DNA from: CAYXFZ01 sp964464385
GTDB taxonomy: Bacteria; Planctomycetota; UBA1135
Assembly (NCBI GenBank): GCA_964464385.1
Contig: CAYXFZ010000026.1
Coordinates: 1 to 27,496 of the forward strand
Length of the DNA: 27,496 nt
Direction of reading: 5' to 3'
A program made the position numbers and the translations under genes. Within the stretch, counting starts at the first letter, position 1. Every line of letters begins with the position of its first letter. The notes under the pieces were generated by a model that was given only the letters and a program-made list of their open reading frames with translations, had not been told where the DNA came from and ran no database searches. Positions 8,920-17,223 of the stretch are shown here, in pieces.

Positions 8920-9162
8920 TCAGGGTCGTCGCCAGCGCAGAACAACAAGCACAACGAACAAAACGGCCAAAGAAAGCCATCCTACAGTCCATGGAACACT
9001 GCCAGTCTCGCCCCAAGCGTGCAAGGCGCCCAGGCAACCTTGAGCGACAAAGCCCACGCCCAACAAAGAAAACACGATCTTGGCAGCCTGGCCCTGGAAG
9101 AACCAGGTGGTAGCCACCGAAAATGCAAGCGCGACAAGGAGCCCAATCAAGAGAATTGACAT
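8920..9162 (-). CDS. Small three-helix membrane protein
   Basis: An 80-residue hydrophobic protein with three likely transmembrane helices (about 2-20, 28-47, 57-76) and an Arg-rich end RWRRP, which suggests the C-terminus is cytoplasmic. I use ATG 9162; a TTG at 9186 would add eight residues. The stop lies 77 nt before the HAF gene start on the same strand, so the two could share a transcript. I do not recognise the family. The regular hydrophobic/loop pattern, Trp residues at the helix ends and lack of any competing gene support a real gene. Confidence 0.6.
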   Translation of the reverse strand: MSILLIGLLVALAFSVATTWFFQGQAAKIVFSLLGVGFVAQGCLGALHAWGETGSVPWTVGWLSLAVLFVVLVVLRWRRP

Positions 9163-9423
9163 GACGAAGTATCTTACAAATGCCAAGCTGGCTGGGCTGA
9201 TATCCGCTAATGCTGATCGTCAGGGGCTACGAGTCCCTGGTTTCAATCCTTGGTTTCCCTGTGTTGCCAGTTTGGGAAAAATGGGGCATTGGTTTGTCTG
9301 ATTTTTTTGAGTGGATGGCATTGCTCGACAATAGCCTGCTTTGGGGTACGTGCATAACCGTACTTCTACAATTTGGGAAACGAATTCTGCGCTTTGCTGG
9401 GCAAAAGGGGTAGATTTCCGATT
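9163..9423. promoter_or_regulatory. Divergent intergenic region upstream of the aromatic amino acid pair
   Basis: These 261 bp must carry the promoter of tyrA/aroF and probably that of the small membrane gene. Two imperfect inverted repeats are visible: TTTCCC/GGGAAA (9254-9279, 14-nt loop) and GTACG/CGTAC (9346-9363, 8-nt loop). Either could be an operator or part of a leader structure. I find no Tyr- or Phe-rich leader peptide and no T-box-like core, so attenuation is not supported. An AAGGGG at 9405-9410 lies 13 nt before the GTG start, far for a Shine-Dalgarno. Confidence 0.35.
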
Positions 9424-10509
9424 GTGAACGCACCGCAAAACCCCGGATCGGTGGCCATCCTTGGATTTGGTCGCTTTGGACGGGCTGTTGCCGAGCGCAT
9501 GATCGAACGGGGTGGAAAAGTGCGCGCTTGGGATCCAGCGGTCATTCCACCTGGAGAGATCGCTGCCCAAAGTGCGGCCGATGCAGTGGCCGGTACAAAA
9601 ACCGTCCTTTTGGCCATTCCCGTGTCTAGCACCGAGGCGGCCCTGACCGAAGTCCGGCCACACCTCTCGACAGATCAAGTCGTGATCGAGGCAGGCTCTG
9701 TCAAAAGTGGGCCTACCGCCGCCATGGAGGCCATCCTTGGTAACGACATCCCTTGGGCTGCCACCCACCCCCTATTCGGGCCGGTCAGTCTTTCGTTGGA
9801 GGAACGGCCTCTCCGCACCGTGGTTTGCCCCAACGCATTTCACCCGGCTGCTGTCAAACACGCGGAGGGGTTCTGGCGGAGCTTGGGTTGTGAAATCCTG
9901 CACATGGATCCCGAGGAGCACGACCGCTCCATGGCCCACACACACGCCTTGGCCTTTTTCATTGCTAAGGGATTCCTGGACTGCGGTTTCGATTTAGATA
10001 CGAAGTGGGCACCACCTTCGGTAGCAGGCATGGCCCGTACTGTGCGTAGTGCTCGCGCCGATGCCGGCCAACTTTATGCCACCCTGCATCGCGAGAATCC
10101 CTGGGCCGGGGATGCCCGCGCCCAACTCATGGATGTCTTGACTCGTGCCGATGGGGCATTGCGCGCGCCGCCTGAACCCGGTGAACAGGCACACCAGGAG
10201 GACGAACGCTTGCGCTTGGCCGAACTCCCCGAGCCACCGCCTCAACTCCGCGAAGCTCGCGACCTGATTGACGAGGTCGACCAGAAATTGGTGCGTTTGC
10301 TGGCACAACGCGCCGAGCTCGCCCTACGGGCTTCCCGCGCCAAGGCCGATGTTGGTCGTGGCGTCCGCGACCCGAAACGCGAAGAAGAAGTTCTCGAGGC
10401 ACGCCGCAAGTTGGCGGAATCTCTAGACTTGGATCCCGATGCCGTGTCGGAAATCTTTCGTGCCGTCATCAATCTTGCCCTAGTGCACCAAGCCAAACAC
10501 TCTCCGTGA
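9424..10509 (+). CDS. tyrA: Bifunctional prephenate dehydrogenase - chorismate mutase (PDH first, mutase last)
   Basis: A 361-residue protein from GTG 9424; the frame extends to a TTG at 9373, but the family normally starts just before the NAD motif. VAILGFGRFGRAVA (about residues 10-23) is the Rossmann GxGxxG, and THPLFGP is the prephenate dehydrogenase substrate-loop motif. Residues about 275-355 are an AroQ-class chorismate mutase: LREARDLIDEVDQKLVRLL, an Arg/Lys-rich second helix, DPKREEEV and a terminal VHQ matching the active-site Gln. It converts chorismate to prephenate and then to 4-hydroxyphenylpyruvate for tyrosine synthesis in the cytoplasm. In the enterobacterial T-protein the mutase is N-terminal, so the order is reversed here. 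The stop overlaps the next start as GTGA, so aroF is translationally coupled. Confidence 0.9.
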   Translation: MNAPQNPGSVAILGFGRFGRAVAERMIERGGKVRAWDPAVIPPGEIAAQSAADAVAGTKTVLLAIPVSSTEAALTEVRPHLSTDQVVIEAGSVKSGPTAAMEAILGNDIPWAATHPLFGPVSLSLEERPLRTVVCPNAFHPAAVKHAEGFWRSLGCEILHMDPEEHDRSMAHTHALAFFIAKGFLDCGFDLDTKWAPPSVAGMARTVRSARADAGQLYATLHRENPWAGDARAQLMDVLTRADGALRAPPEPGEQAHQEDERLRLAELPEPPPQLREARDLIDEVDQKLVRLLAQRAELALRASRAKADVGRGVRDPKREEEVLEARRKLAESLDLDPDAVSEIFRAVINLALVHQAKHSP

Positions 10510-11636
10510 TCATCACCCTCAAAGCCAACGCCCCGCGCGAAGCCGTGGACTTTGTTGTGGAACAAGCGAAGCGCTTCCCCGGCGTCACGCCCCGAGTCCA
10601 CTTTTTTCCCGGTCCCGGTGGCGAAGTGCCTGAAGTGCACATCCTGGGCGATGTGCAAAAACTGCCCGATCAATTATTTGCTGACTTACCGGCCGTGCGT
10701 CGCGTGGTCAGAGTTTCGCAAAAGTACCGGCTGATCGGTCGCCACGGCGTCGAGAATGCCGAAGTTGGTTTTGTTTACAACGATGTTCCGTTCAACGAGA
10801 GCGAAGTTGTCCTTGTGGCTGGACTCTGCGCGGTGGACACGCCCAAGCATGCGGATCAAATGATGGAGGCCGTCGCCGCCCAAGGCCTGACCACTACCCG
10901 CATGGGAGCCTACAAACCCCGCACCTCCCCTTACGATTTTCAGGGCCTGGGAAAGGATTGTTTGCCTTGGGTATTTGAATCGGCTGGTCGTCACGGCATA
11001 CGAGTCGTCGCAATGGAGGTGTGCGACGTCCGCCACATGGAGGAGATTCGCGACGCTTTGAAAACTGCCGGGCAGCCTACCGGGGTCATGCTGCAAATCG
11101 GCACCCGCAACGCACAAAACTTTGAGTTGCTGAAAGGTGTTGGCCAACAAGGGGAATTGCCGGTGCTCTTCAAGCGCGGCATGGGTATCACCCTGGAAGA
11201 ATCCCTCAACGCCGTGGAATACGTCGCCTCGGAGGGCCAACCGCAAATTGTGTTTTGTTTGCGCGGCGTGAAATCCCACTTGGGTAATCCGCATCGCAAC
11301 TTGGTGGATTTTGCCCATGTGCCTGCAGTGCGGGCGCAAACCCGATTGCCCGTGTGCGTGGATCCTAGCCATTCGGTCGGCCGATTCCGGATTATGCCCG
11401 ACGGCATACCGGAAATTTTTCACACCGCAGGGCAAGGGGTGCTTACTGGAGCCAGCATGGTGTTGGTGGATTTTCATCCCGACCCACACGTCGCGCTTTG
11501 CGATGGCCCACAGGCGTTGACCTTGGATTGGCTGCCACGCATGAAGGAGTACCTCTGCCGCGTTCGTCAGTGTTACACCGATCTTTTGGCCAGCGAGGTG
11601 CCGTTGGATCCAAAGCACCGCCGCGATTTGCTCTAA
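10506..11636 (+). CDS. aroF: 3-deoxy-7-phosphoheptulonate (DAHP) synthase, type I-beta with N-terminal regulatory domain
   Basis: A 376-residue enzyme joining phosphoenolpyruvate and erythrose 4-phosphate in the first step of the shikimate pathway. Residues 1 to about 75 form the ferredoxin-like regulatory domain seen in Thermotoga-type enzymes (IITLKANAPREAVDFVVEQ). The barrel follows with GAYKPRTSPYDFQGLG, the KRGMGITLEESLNAVEY strand, LPVCVDPSHSVGR and the late VDFHPDP. The usual AGPCS metal-Cys motif reads AGLCAVD: the Cys is kept and Pro is replaced. GTG 10506 overlaps the tyrA stop by four bases. Putting the flux-controlling enzyme next to a chorismate mutase domain is a known regulatory theme, since mutase domains can carry prephenate or tyrosine feedback to this enzyme type; here that is inferred from adjacency. 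Confidence 0.93.
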   Translation: MIITLKANAPREAVDFVVEQAKRFPGVTPRVHFFPGPGGEVPEVHILGDVQKLPDQLFADLPAVRRVVRVSQKYRLIGRHGVENAEVGFVYNDVPFNESEVVLVAGLCAVDTPKHADQMMEAVAAQGLTTTRMGAYKPRTSPYDFQGLGKDCLPWVFESAGRHGIRVVAMEVCDVRHMEEIRDALKTAGQPTGVMLQIGTRNAQNFELLKGVGQQGELPVLFKRGMGITLEESLNAVEYVASEGQPQIVFCLRGVKSHLGNPHRNLVDFAHVPAVRAQTRLPVCVDPSHSVGRFRIMPDGIPEIFHTAGQGVLTGASMVLVDFHPDPHVALCDGPQALTLDWLPRMKEYLCRVRQCYTDLLASEVPLDPKHRRDLL

Positions 11637-11663
11637 GCAACGACACTTCGGAACAAGTCCAAT

Positions 11664-13520
11664 CTATCTCCCCCTAGTCGCTGCATCGAACGCCGCACGA
11701 CCACCCACGAGGGGAAGGTCAAATTTTGTGGCGTCGAGATCGAGCGAAAGCTTGGTGCCTGGCTTTGGCCAAAGAGTGAAGTCGCGGTCGCTGGAAAACA
11801 CCATCAGGCCAATGTGTTGGCCAGCGGGAATGATTTGATCGTCAGGCTGAAGATCAAAGCTGAAATCCACAAACTTCCCCTTCTTGAGCGGAACACCTTC
11901 TCTCAACGAGCCATGGTTTTGCGGGTCAGCCCAACCACGCGTAATGATATTGTCGGTGATGCGGCCCCTATCCTTCCAAGGCAGAGAAACCACCCAAACC
12001 GAAAGGTTAGCGGCGGGTCTGTCAGAAGCTATACGAATTGACAAACGCGCAGTGCCTGAAATGTGGATCGGGACTTTTAGTTCTTCGGTCACATAAAGCA
12101 AACGGTGCTTCGACTTGTCAGCTTTGGCGAGCTTGGTGCCTGACTCTTTCACATTGTCTGTCAGCTTTTCGATGCCTTGCTTCTTGGCTGCCGAACTTGT
12201 GCTTAATCCACCCTTCCCTGAACCGCCTGCAGAAAGATACAGGGTCACCAAGTCGGCTGCTGGGTTTGGATAATCAGGATAGGCTGTTGGATTCGAGCGG
12301 TGATCTCCCTCGCGGACAATCCAAGAACGCGGCAGCTCTTCGACCCCGTTCTCAACACCGTAAAGATAACGACTAAACCACCGGTTCTTCATCTCAAACG
12401 TGGGAGGGCCACCATGACCCCCTTGGTGGAAATACGCCATCACCGGTACACCACGATTTTTCAGTTCTTGATAGACCGAAACGCTGTGGTTTGGCATGAC
12501 ATTCCAATCGTTGAATCCGTGTGAAATTAAAACTGCTGCACGTACTTTGCCTAAACGAGCGCGGTAGTTCCGTCCGTGCCAAAATTCATTGTAATCGCCA
12601 GTTACGCGGTCCTGATTTTCAGCCATCAACTCATCGCGCACCGTCTCGTTACAACTCTTGCGCGTTTTTGGGTCGCCGCTATTAATAAAATCATAAAGGA
12701 CATCAATGTCCTCGCCCATGTAGCCGCCCGGGTGACGAACCAAACCATGAGATCGATAATAGTGGTAGTAAGAAGTATTCGGTGCGTCAGGAATGATGGC
12801 TTCTAAACCCTCCACTCCAGTTGTCGCCGCCGCCAGCGGCAAAGTGCCGTTGTAAGAAGTGCCGGTCATGCCGACCTTTCCGGTGGCCCAATACGCCTCC
12901 ACGGTCTTATCACCGTCTGGCGTCGTGAAACCTAGCGCGCGACCGTTCAGCCAATCGATAACCGCTTTGGGTGCAAGCTCTTCGTTCTCGCCGCCAATCG
13001 TGGGGCAACCTTGAGACAACCCGGTGCCGGGCGATGCTGAATGGACAACCGCAAATCCGCGTGGCAGCCAAGTTTTAATCCGCGAGCGGGACATCATTCC
13101 ACCCTTGTCTCGATGGCGAATGCTGGGCGCCTTCTTGCGCTTGGGTGGTTTTTTCCCTAGCTCGTGCTCGGGGTCCCAAAAGAAGTTGTCGCCACCCGCT
13201 GTGCCCGAGAAGTAAGGACTAGTCTCGTAAATCACTGCGACTGTCAAACCTTCGCTATCAGTCTGTTCCTGGCGTGTGACATCTACGTGCACACGATCCA
13301 GTTTCCCGTCGCCATCGGAGTCAAACTCCGTTTCTACCCAAAGGTCGTGCTGAATCCATGCAGAACTATTCTTAAAACCTTCGACCACTTGAGCAAGACC
13401 GTCTTCAAAGACCGGAACGGTGGAGGTTGCCGATTGCGCGACCAGAGGCGCAACCAAAGCGCAAAGGGCAAAACTTGAGAGAAGGGTGCGAGGGGGTGTG
13501 GGAAAAAAAATTCGGTTCAT
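11664..13520 (-). CDS. Exported S15 (X-Pro dipeptidyl-peptidase-like) serine peptidase
   Basis: A 618-residue protein starting at ATG 13520, just 16 nt after the hutU stop; the frame upstream of that ATG is hutU antisense-frame text. A signal peptide (SSFALCALVAPLVAQS) follows a short Pro-rich n-region. The alpha/beta-hydrolase core has GMTGTSYNG with nucleophile Ser222, SHGFNDWN with Asp338 and QGGHGGP with His369, the Ser-Asp-His set of PepX/S15 and cocaine-esterase relatives. The C-terminal 200 residues are the PepX-C jelly-roll (GTARLSIRIASDRPAANLSVWV, PAGQHIGLMVFSSD). It probably releases X-Pro dipeptides outside the cytoplasm. Adjacency to urocanase suggests a peptide and histidine utilisation unit. 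A Gly/Lys/Ser-rich insertion (AGGSGKGGLSTSSAAKK) precedes the jelly-roll. Confidence 0.88.
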   Translation of the reverse strand: MNRIFFPTPPRTLLSSFALCALVAPLVAQSATSTVPVFEDGLAQVVEGFKNSSAWIQHDLWVETEFDSDGDGKLDRVHVDVTRQEQTDSEGLTVAVIYETSPYFSGTAGGDNFFWDPEHELGKKPPKRKKAPSIRHRDKGGMMSRSRIKTWLPRGFAVVHSASPGTGLSQGCPTIGGENEELAPKAVIDWLNGRALGFTTPDGDKTVEAYWATGKVGMTGTSYNGTLPLAAATTGVEGLEAIIPDAPNTSYYHYYRSHGLVRHPGGYMGEDIDVLYDFINSGDPKTRKSCNETVRDELMAENQDRVTGDYNEFWHGRNYRARLGKVRAAVLISHGFNDWNVMPNHSVSVYQELKNRGVPVMAYFHQGGHGGPPTFEMKNRWFSRYLYGVENGVEELPRSWIVREGDHRSNPTAYPDYPNPAADLVTLYLSAGGSGKGGLSTSSAAKKQGIEKLTDNVKESGTKLAKADKSKHRLLYVTEELKVPIHISGTARLSIRIASDRPAANLSVWVVSLPWKDRGRITDNIITRGWADPQNHGSLREGVPLKKGKFVDFSFDLQPDDQIIPAGQHIGLMVFSSDRDFTLWPKPGTKLSLDLDATKFDLPLVGGRAAFDAATRGR

Positions 13521-13536
13521 GTCAGGGTTTGGATTC

Positions 13537-15213
13537 CTACGGAACATCCACCCCACGCTCTTCCATGGTTTGGATGGCTTCGTCGTAGCCGGCATCAGCA
13601 TGGCGGGCGATGCCGATACCGGGGTCGTTGGTAAGGACCGCTTCGAGGCGGGCGTCCGCTTCCGGCGTGCCGTCACAAAGGCACACTTGGCCGGAGTGCT
13701 GACTGTAACCGATGCCAACGCCACCGCCATTGTGCATGCTGACCCAACTCGCACCCGAGGCAACCGCAAGCATGCCGTTGAGTAGCGGCCAATCGGCAAC
13801 GGCGTCGGTGCCATCTTTCATAGCTTCGGTTTCGCGGTTGGGACTGGCGACGGAACCGCAATCCAGATGGTCGCGGCCCAACACAATCGGCGCCTTCAGT
13901 TCGCCATCCCGCACCATTCGGTTGAACTCCAGCCCAGCCACATGACGCTCGCCGTAGCCGAGCCAACAAATGCGGCTTGGTAAGCCTTGAAAGGCGATCC
14001 GCTCGCCAGCCATCTTGATCCAACGGCAAAGGCTTTCTTTTTCAGGAAAGAGGCGCAAAATGGCTTCATCCGTTTTGCGGATGTCTTCGGGGTCGCCGGA
14101 AAGGGCAGCCCAACGAAACGGACCTTGGCCTTCGCAGAAAAGCGGGCGGATGTAAGCCGGAACAAAGCCCGGAAAATCAAAGGCATTTTCGACGCCGGCC
14201 TCTTCCTGAGCAAAAGCGCGAATGTTGTTGCCGTAGTCGAAGGTTTCGGCACCACGGGATTGCAACTCAAGCATGAGGCGGACGTGGCGACCCATCGTCG
14301 CGAAGGATTGGATCTGATACTCGTCCGGATTGTTTTTTCGTAACTCCAAGGCTTCCTCATACGTCATACCGTCCGGCACGTAACCATTCAGGGGGTCGTG
14401 CGCTGAGGTCTGATCCGTCAACACCTCGGGGGTGAGGTCGCGGTCCACTAGGGCCTGCAGAAGATCGGTGGCATTGCAGCAAACACCGATACTGACGGGC
14501 TCGCCCTGCTCTTTGGCAATCAGGGCGCGTTCAATCGCAGCCTCCAGGCTTGGGGCGCACTCGTCCAAGTACTTTGTACGCAGGCGGAAATCAATGCGCG
14601 CCTGCTCAACATCGCAAATCAGGCAGGTGCCCTCGTTCATGGTCACCGCCATCGGTTGAGCACCGCCCATACCACCAAGACCTGCGGTGACAACGATGCG
14701 TCCTTTGAGGCTGNNNNNNNNNNGAAGGCGAGCAGAGCGAATGAAGCACTGACGAAGCGCAAGCAGGGGCCGCAGGAAATTGCTCAGAAGGCGGCAGAAC
14801 TGAAGGCGTGTCATCTGGCCGTACATCATCAAACCCTTGGCAGCCAAGTCGCGGAAGTGATCCCAGGTGGCCCACTTGCCGACAAGGTTGGAGTTGGCAA
14901 TCAGCACCTTGGGGGCATGCTTGTGGGTGCGAAACACCGCCACCGGTTTGCCGCTCTGCACCAACATGGTTTCGTCCGGCTCCAAGCGCTGCAGGGTGTC
15001 CACGATCTTCTGCGCGGCTTCCCAGTTGCGGGCGGCCTGACCGGTGCCGCCATAGACCACGAGATCCTCGGGCCTTTCGGCCACGTCCTCGTGCAAGTTG
15101 TTCAAGAACATGCGAAGGGCGGCCTCGGCGTGCCAATCCTTGCAGTGCAACTCGGTCCCCGTCAGCGAGGGCTGGGGACCAGGGGTCAGAACAATGCGTT
15201 TCGGGGTAGTCAT
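13537..15213 (-). CDS. hutU: Urocanate hydratase, interrupted by an assembly gap
   Basis: Urocanase converts urocanate to imidazolone propionate in histidine degradation, using a tightly bound NAD. About 558 codons are present, close to the usual 555. The start at ATG 15213 gives MTTPKRIVLTPGPQPSLTG. GLGGMGGAQP (NAD region), the family signature AFQGLPSRICW with its active-site Cys, and NGGGVGIGYSQH near the end are all intact. Between GLMMYGQMT and LKGRIVVTAGLGG the normal segment of about 30 residues (family text AGSWIYIGSQGI...) is missing. It is replaced by unrelated sequence (14724-14810) plus ten Ns (14714-14723). The replaced length equals the expected length, so I read this as a faulty contig end in a good gene and not as a pseudogene. 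Precedes the S15 peptidase by 16 nt. Confidence 0.92.
   Translation of the reverse strand: MTTPKRIVLTPGPQPSLTGTELHCKDWHAEAALRMFLNNLHEDVAERPEDLVVYGGTGQAARNWEAAQKIVDTLQRLEPDETMLVQSGKPVAVFRTHKHAPKVLIANSNLVGKWATWDHFRDLAAKGLMMYGQMTRLQFCRLLSNFLRPLLALRQCFIRSARLXXXXSLKGRIVVTAGLGGMGGAQPMAVTMNEGTCLICDVEQARIDFRLRTKYLDECAPSLEAAIERALIAKEQGEPVSIGVCCNATDLLQALVDRDLTPEVLTDQTSAHDPLNGYVPDGMTYEEALELRKNNPDEYQIQSFATMGRHVRLMLELQSRGAETFDYGNNIRAFAQEEAGVENAFDFPGFVPAYIRPLFCEGQGPFRWAALSGDPEDIRKTDEAILRLFPEKESLCRWIKMAGERIAFQGLPSRICWLGYGERHVAGLEFNRMVRDGELKAPIVLGRDHLDCGSVASPNRETEAMKDGTDAVADWPLLNGMLAVASGASWVSMHNGGGVGIGYSQHSGQVCLCDGTPEADARLEAVLTNDPGIGIARHADAGYDEAIQTMEERGVDVP
14714..14723. other. Assembly gap (10 Ns) inside hutU
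   Basis: Ten undetermined bases join two contigs. The reading frame of hutU is kept across them, but the sequence on the right side (14724-14810) does not encode urocanase. Confidence 0.99.
14724..14810. other. Non-homologous contig-end segment next to the gap
   Basis: Urocanase homology stops at the GQMT codons (about 14811) and resumes beyond the Ns at LKGRIVV. The 87 bases between encode an Arg/Leu-rich string (CRLLSNFLRPLLALRQ) in the hutU frame that does not match the conserved NAD-contacting segment expected there. On the plus strand it reads as a Lys/Ala-rich helix-like peptide (ANEALTKRKQGPQEIAQKAA). It is probably chimeric sequence from elsewhere in the sample or genome. Confidence 0.75.
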
Positions 15214-15306
15214 GGTCGAAGAGGGGCCCATTGCCACCGATTCTACCCTGCCTCCCTGTCCCTAAAATGATCCCGGTAAGGTCGAGGAGGCCAAATCCGC
15301 CATCAC

Positions 15307-16347
15307 TTACAACGAAATTTCTTCGAAGTGCTTGACACAAGCGCGCTTGTCGCGGCGACAGTTTTGGCAGTGGCGGGTGTAGCCAGGCAAACCCTTCTCA
15401 ATGAGCTTTCGAGCACTGGTAGCCCCATGGTCACTGATGCGCGTACCCTTGTACTTTTTCATGACAGCTTTGTACGTGAGGGTGGCTTCGGTGTATTCGT
15501 AGGTAGCCGCAAGAGCCTGGGCTTCTCGATAGAGTTTGCCGCCCCTGATCTCTTTCTTGTAGAGCTTGTCGGCGGAAAGCTCCTTGAGAAATTTGGCCGT
15601 GTCGGCAGCGTTGGGCAAGGCATTCTTTTTGGCATGAAAGGGCTCAACAGCATCCACGGCGTCCAGCACGAACCCGTCAATGCTGAGTTGCTCGGCTTGT
15701 TCCAACGCATTGTTGGCCTCGGAAGCGATGAAGTCGCGGAAGCGCACGGCCCAACCCGTTTCATCCTTGCCGGAGTCCGCAACCTTGCAGGCTTCGACAT
15801 AGGCCTTGATGGCCTCGCCAGCACCCCACGCCTTGCGCACCTTGGAAATGGACTTTGGGTAGAGACTCGCGTGATCGGAATCCTTCAGGGCCGCTTCCAA
15901 AGGTGAGGCGTAACCTCTAGAAGATCCTGAATAAGTCATCTTCAGTCCCGGTCCAACCACGGCAGCCGTGGGGAAGAATTTCACGCCAATCTTCTTCTCC
16001 AACGCCTTGTCTTTCAGAATGACAATCGGAAAATCGGGTTTTACGTCGGCAACCCAGCCATCAACCAATTCCGGTCCTTCATCGGTCACGCCGATGATCA
16101 CCAAGCCCTTTTCCTGACCTTTCGCCCATTTGCTGTTCAGGGTAGGGACTTGGCTGCGGCAAGGGCCTCACCAAGTGCGGAAGACTTCAAAGAGAACGGC
16201 TTTCTCTTTGAGGTCATCCTGAGTCAAAGGTGGAGTGTTGTACCAACGGGCGGCTTGATCCAAACCCGGCAGGCCAGGTTCCTGGGCAGCAGCCCATGGC
16301 GCCATGGCCATGCCTGCCACCACAAAGGAGAGGGCGGTTCGTTTCAT
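15307..16347 (-). CDS. Predicted selenoprotein: exported thioredoxin-like protein with WUGPC motif
   Basis: Read through an in-frame TGA at 16168-16170 this is one 346-residue protein. It has a signal peptide (MKRTALSFVVAGMAMAPWAAAQ), then a strand KAVLFEVFRTW, Sec60 encoded by TGA, Gly61, Pro62, Cys63, Arg64, and a normal thioredoxin continuation (VPTLNSKWAK, GLVIIGVTDE, cis-Pro126 in KFFPTAAVVG). The TGA thus falls exactly on the first Cys of the CGPC site. About 200 further residues are mainly helical, ending in a Cys-rich tail (HCQNCRRDKRAC, Cys327, 330, 337). Start at ATG 16347; an ATG at 16359 is also possible. An ordinary caller would split it into 63- and 265-residue pieces. No strong SECIS hairpin is evident: only a weak 4-bp CTTG/CAAG stem at 16149-16163. 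Likely an exported thiol-disulfide reductase. Confidence 0.8.
16149..16163 (-). promoter_or_regulatory. Weak candidate SECIS-like hairpin after the UGA of the first thioredoxin
   Basis: CTTG and CAAG pair across a 7-nt loop starting five nucleotides after the TGA, with possible outer GG/CC pairs. The loop lies closer to the TGA than the usual bacterial 16-37 nt and has no G in its first two positions, so this is a poor match. It is recorded because no better stem is visible. Confidence 0.25.
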
Positions 16348-16510
16348 GACCTCCAGCATACCGCTCGGGAAGGAGGGTCACAGGCGGAGAAAGGCACCTT
16401 TAGGGGGATATCTCTCTTCATTTTGTGGCCGTGGCCCACAAAGCCGGCAGGGCCTTCTGTGGAATCACCGATCCACTGACCGTGATCACCCGCTAGGGAG
16501 CCCGACAGCG
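16348..16510. promoter_or_regulatory. Intergenic region between two minus-strand genes, with an inverted repeat
   Basis: These 163 bp separate the metallopeptidase stop from the first seleno-thioredoxin start and probably hold that gene's promoter. A perfect 7-bp inverted repeat TTTGTGG/CCACAAA with a 7-nt loop sits at 16422-16442. It has no T-run on either side, so it is a weak terminator or an operator candidate. Confidence 0.4.
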
Positions 16511-17200
16511 TTATTTCGTATCGGGCACGCGACTCCAGACTCGCTCGAGCACCTCGGCAATGCGTGGGTCATGCTCAAGCAGTTCCCCTCGAACGAATGG
16601 GTAATTGTCATTCGTGCCCCACCAGGCCTCGCTGGACTCGGCAAAATACTCCTGCTCGTTGTTCAACGCATAGGAAGGGTGTCGGCCCCCACGCACGTAG
16701 AGGACTTCCTGATACTCCCCAGAGTCCAATGCTGCCCGAAAGGCACCCAAAATCTCGCCGTGGTCGTAGCCAAGCACTTGATGATGCCATGCGTGGGCCA
16801 TTTCATGCAACACCATGGATGGCTGGTCATGGATCCATGTCAGAAAGTTGGCAGCATTCCCGAATTCGATGTTGCCGGCCCAGTCCGGATTCAGGTCGTG
16901 GTCCCGCAACCACTCTACGGAAGGGTGGTAAACCGCCCCAGGATTCCCCTCTCGATCCAAGTGGAAATAGATCTCGACCTCACGCAAGCGCTCGACCACA
17001 TCCTGCGGAAGCCGGGAATCCATTTCTCGCAACTTTGCGGCCAAGAGTCCAAGGACCTCCTGGCGGAGTTCCTTTTTTGAATGCAGAGCCTGCTCCAAAT
17101 GGACGGTCCAACCACGGAGGATCTCGGTTCGATACCGAATTTGGGTCTCGACGGAAAAGAGAAAGGGGGAAAGGAGAATTCCAAGGGCCAGAAGACGCAT
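16511..17200 (-). CDS. Putative exported zinc metallopeptidase (HExxH)
   Basis: A 229-residue protein starting at ATG 17200 with a hydrophobic N-terminus (LLALGILLSPFLFSV) that acts as a signal peptide or anchor. The catalytic motif is VLHEMAHAWHH, with His132, Glu133 and His136. A downstream NEQEYFAESSEAWWG segment supplies a likely third ligand (Glu), and the arrangement recalls lethal-factor-like (ATLF) metallopeptidases. A helical region of about 70 residues precedes it. The final text (PFVRGELLEHDPRIAEVLERVW) also fits that group. Its start lies 23 nt from the divergent ATG of the isomerase-like gene, so the two promoters must overlap the opposite coding regions. Substrate unknown. Confidence 0.72.
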   Translation of the reverse strand: MRLLALGILLSPFLFSVETQIRYRTEILRGWTVHLEQALHSKKELRQEVLGLLAAKLREMDSRLPQDVVERLREVEIYFHLDREGNPGAVYHPSVEWLRDHDLNPDWAGNIEFGNAANFLTWIHDQPSMVLHEMAHAWHHQVLGYDHGEILGAFRAALDSGEYQEVLYVRGGRHPSYALNNEQEYFAESSEAWWGTNDNYPFVRGELLEHDPRIAEVLERVWSRVPDTK

Positions 17201-17223
17201 GAGGAGAGGGTACAAGATGGGGC

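Noticed and set aside
9210..9413. 67-residue plus-strand frame upstream of tyrA as a leader peptide
   Set aside because: No run of Tyr, Phe or Trp codons and no terminator-antiterminator pair; no good ribosome binding site.
10686..11618. Minus-strand frame opposite aroF
   Set aside because: His/Gln-rich antisense text with no domain; aroF is certain.
14656..15270. Plus-strand frame opposite hutU crossing the Ns
   Set aside because: Runs through undetermined bases and is antisense to urocanase on both sides of the gap.
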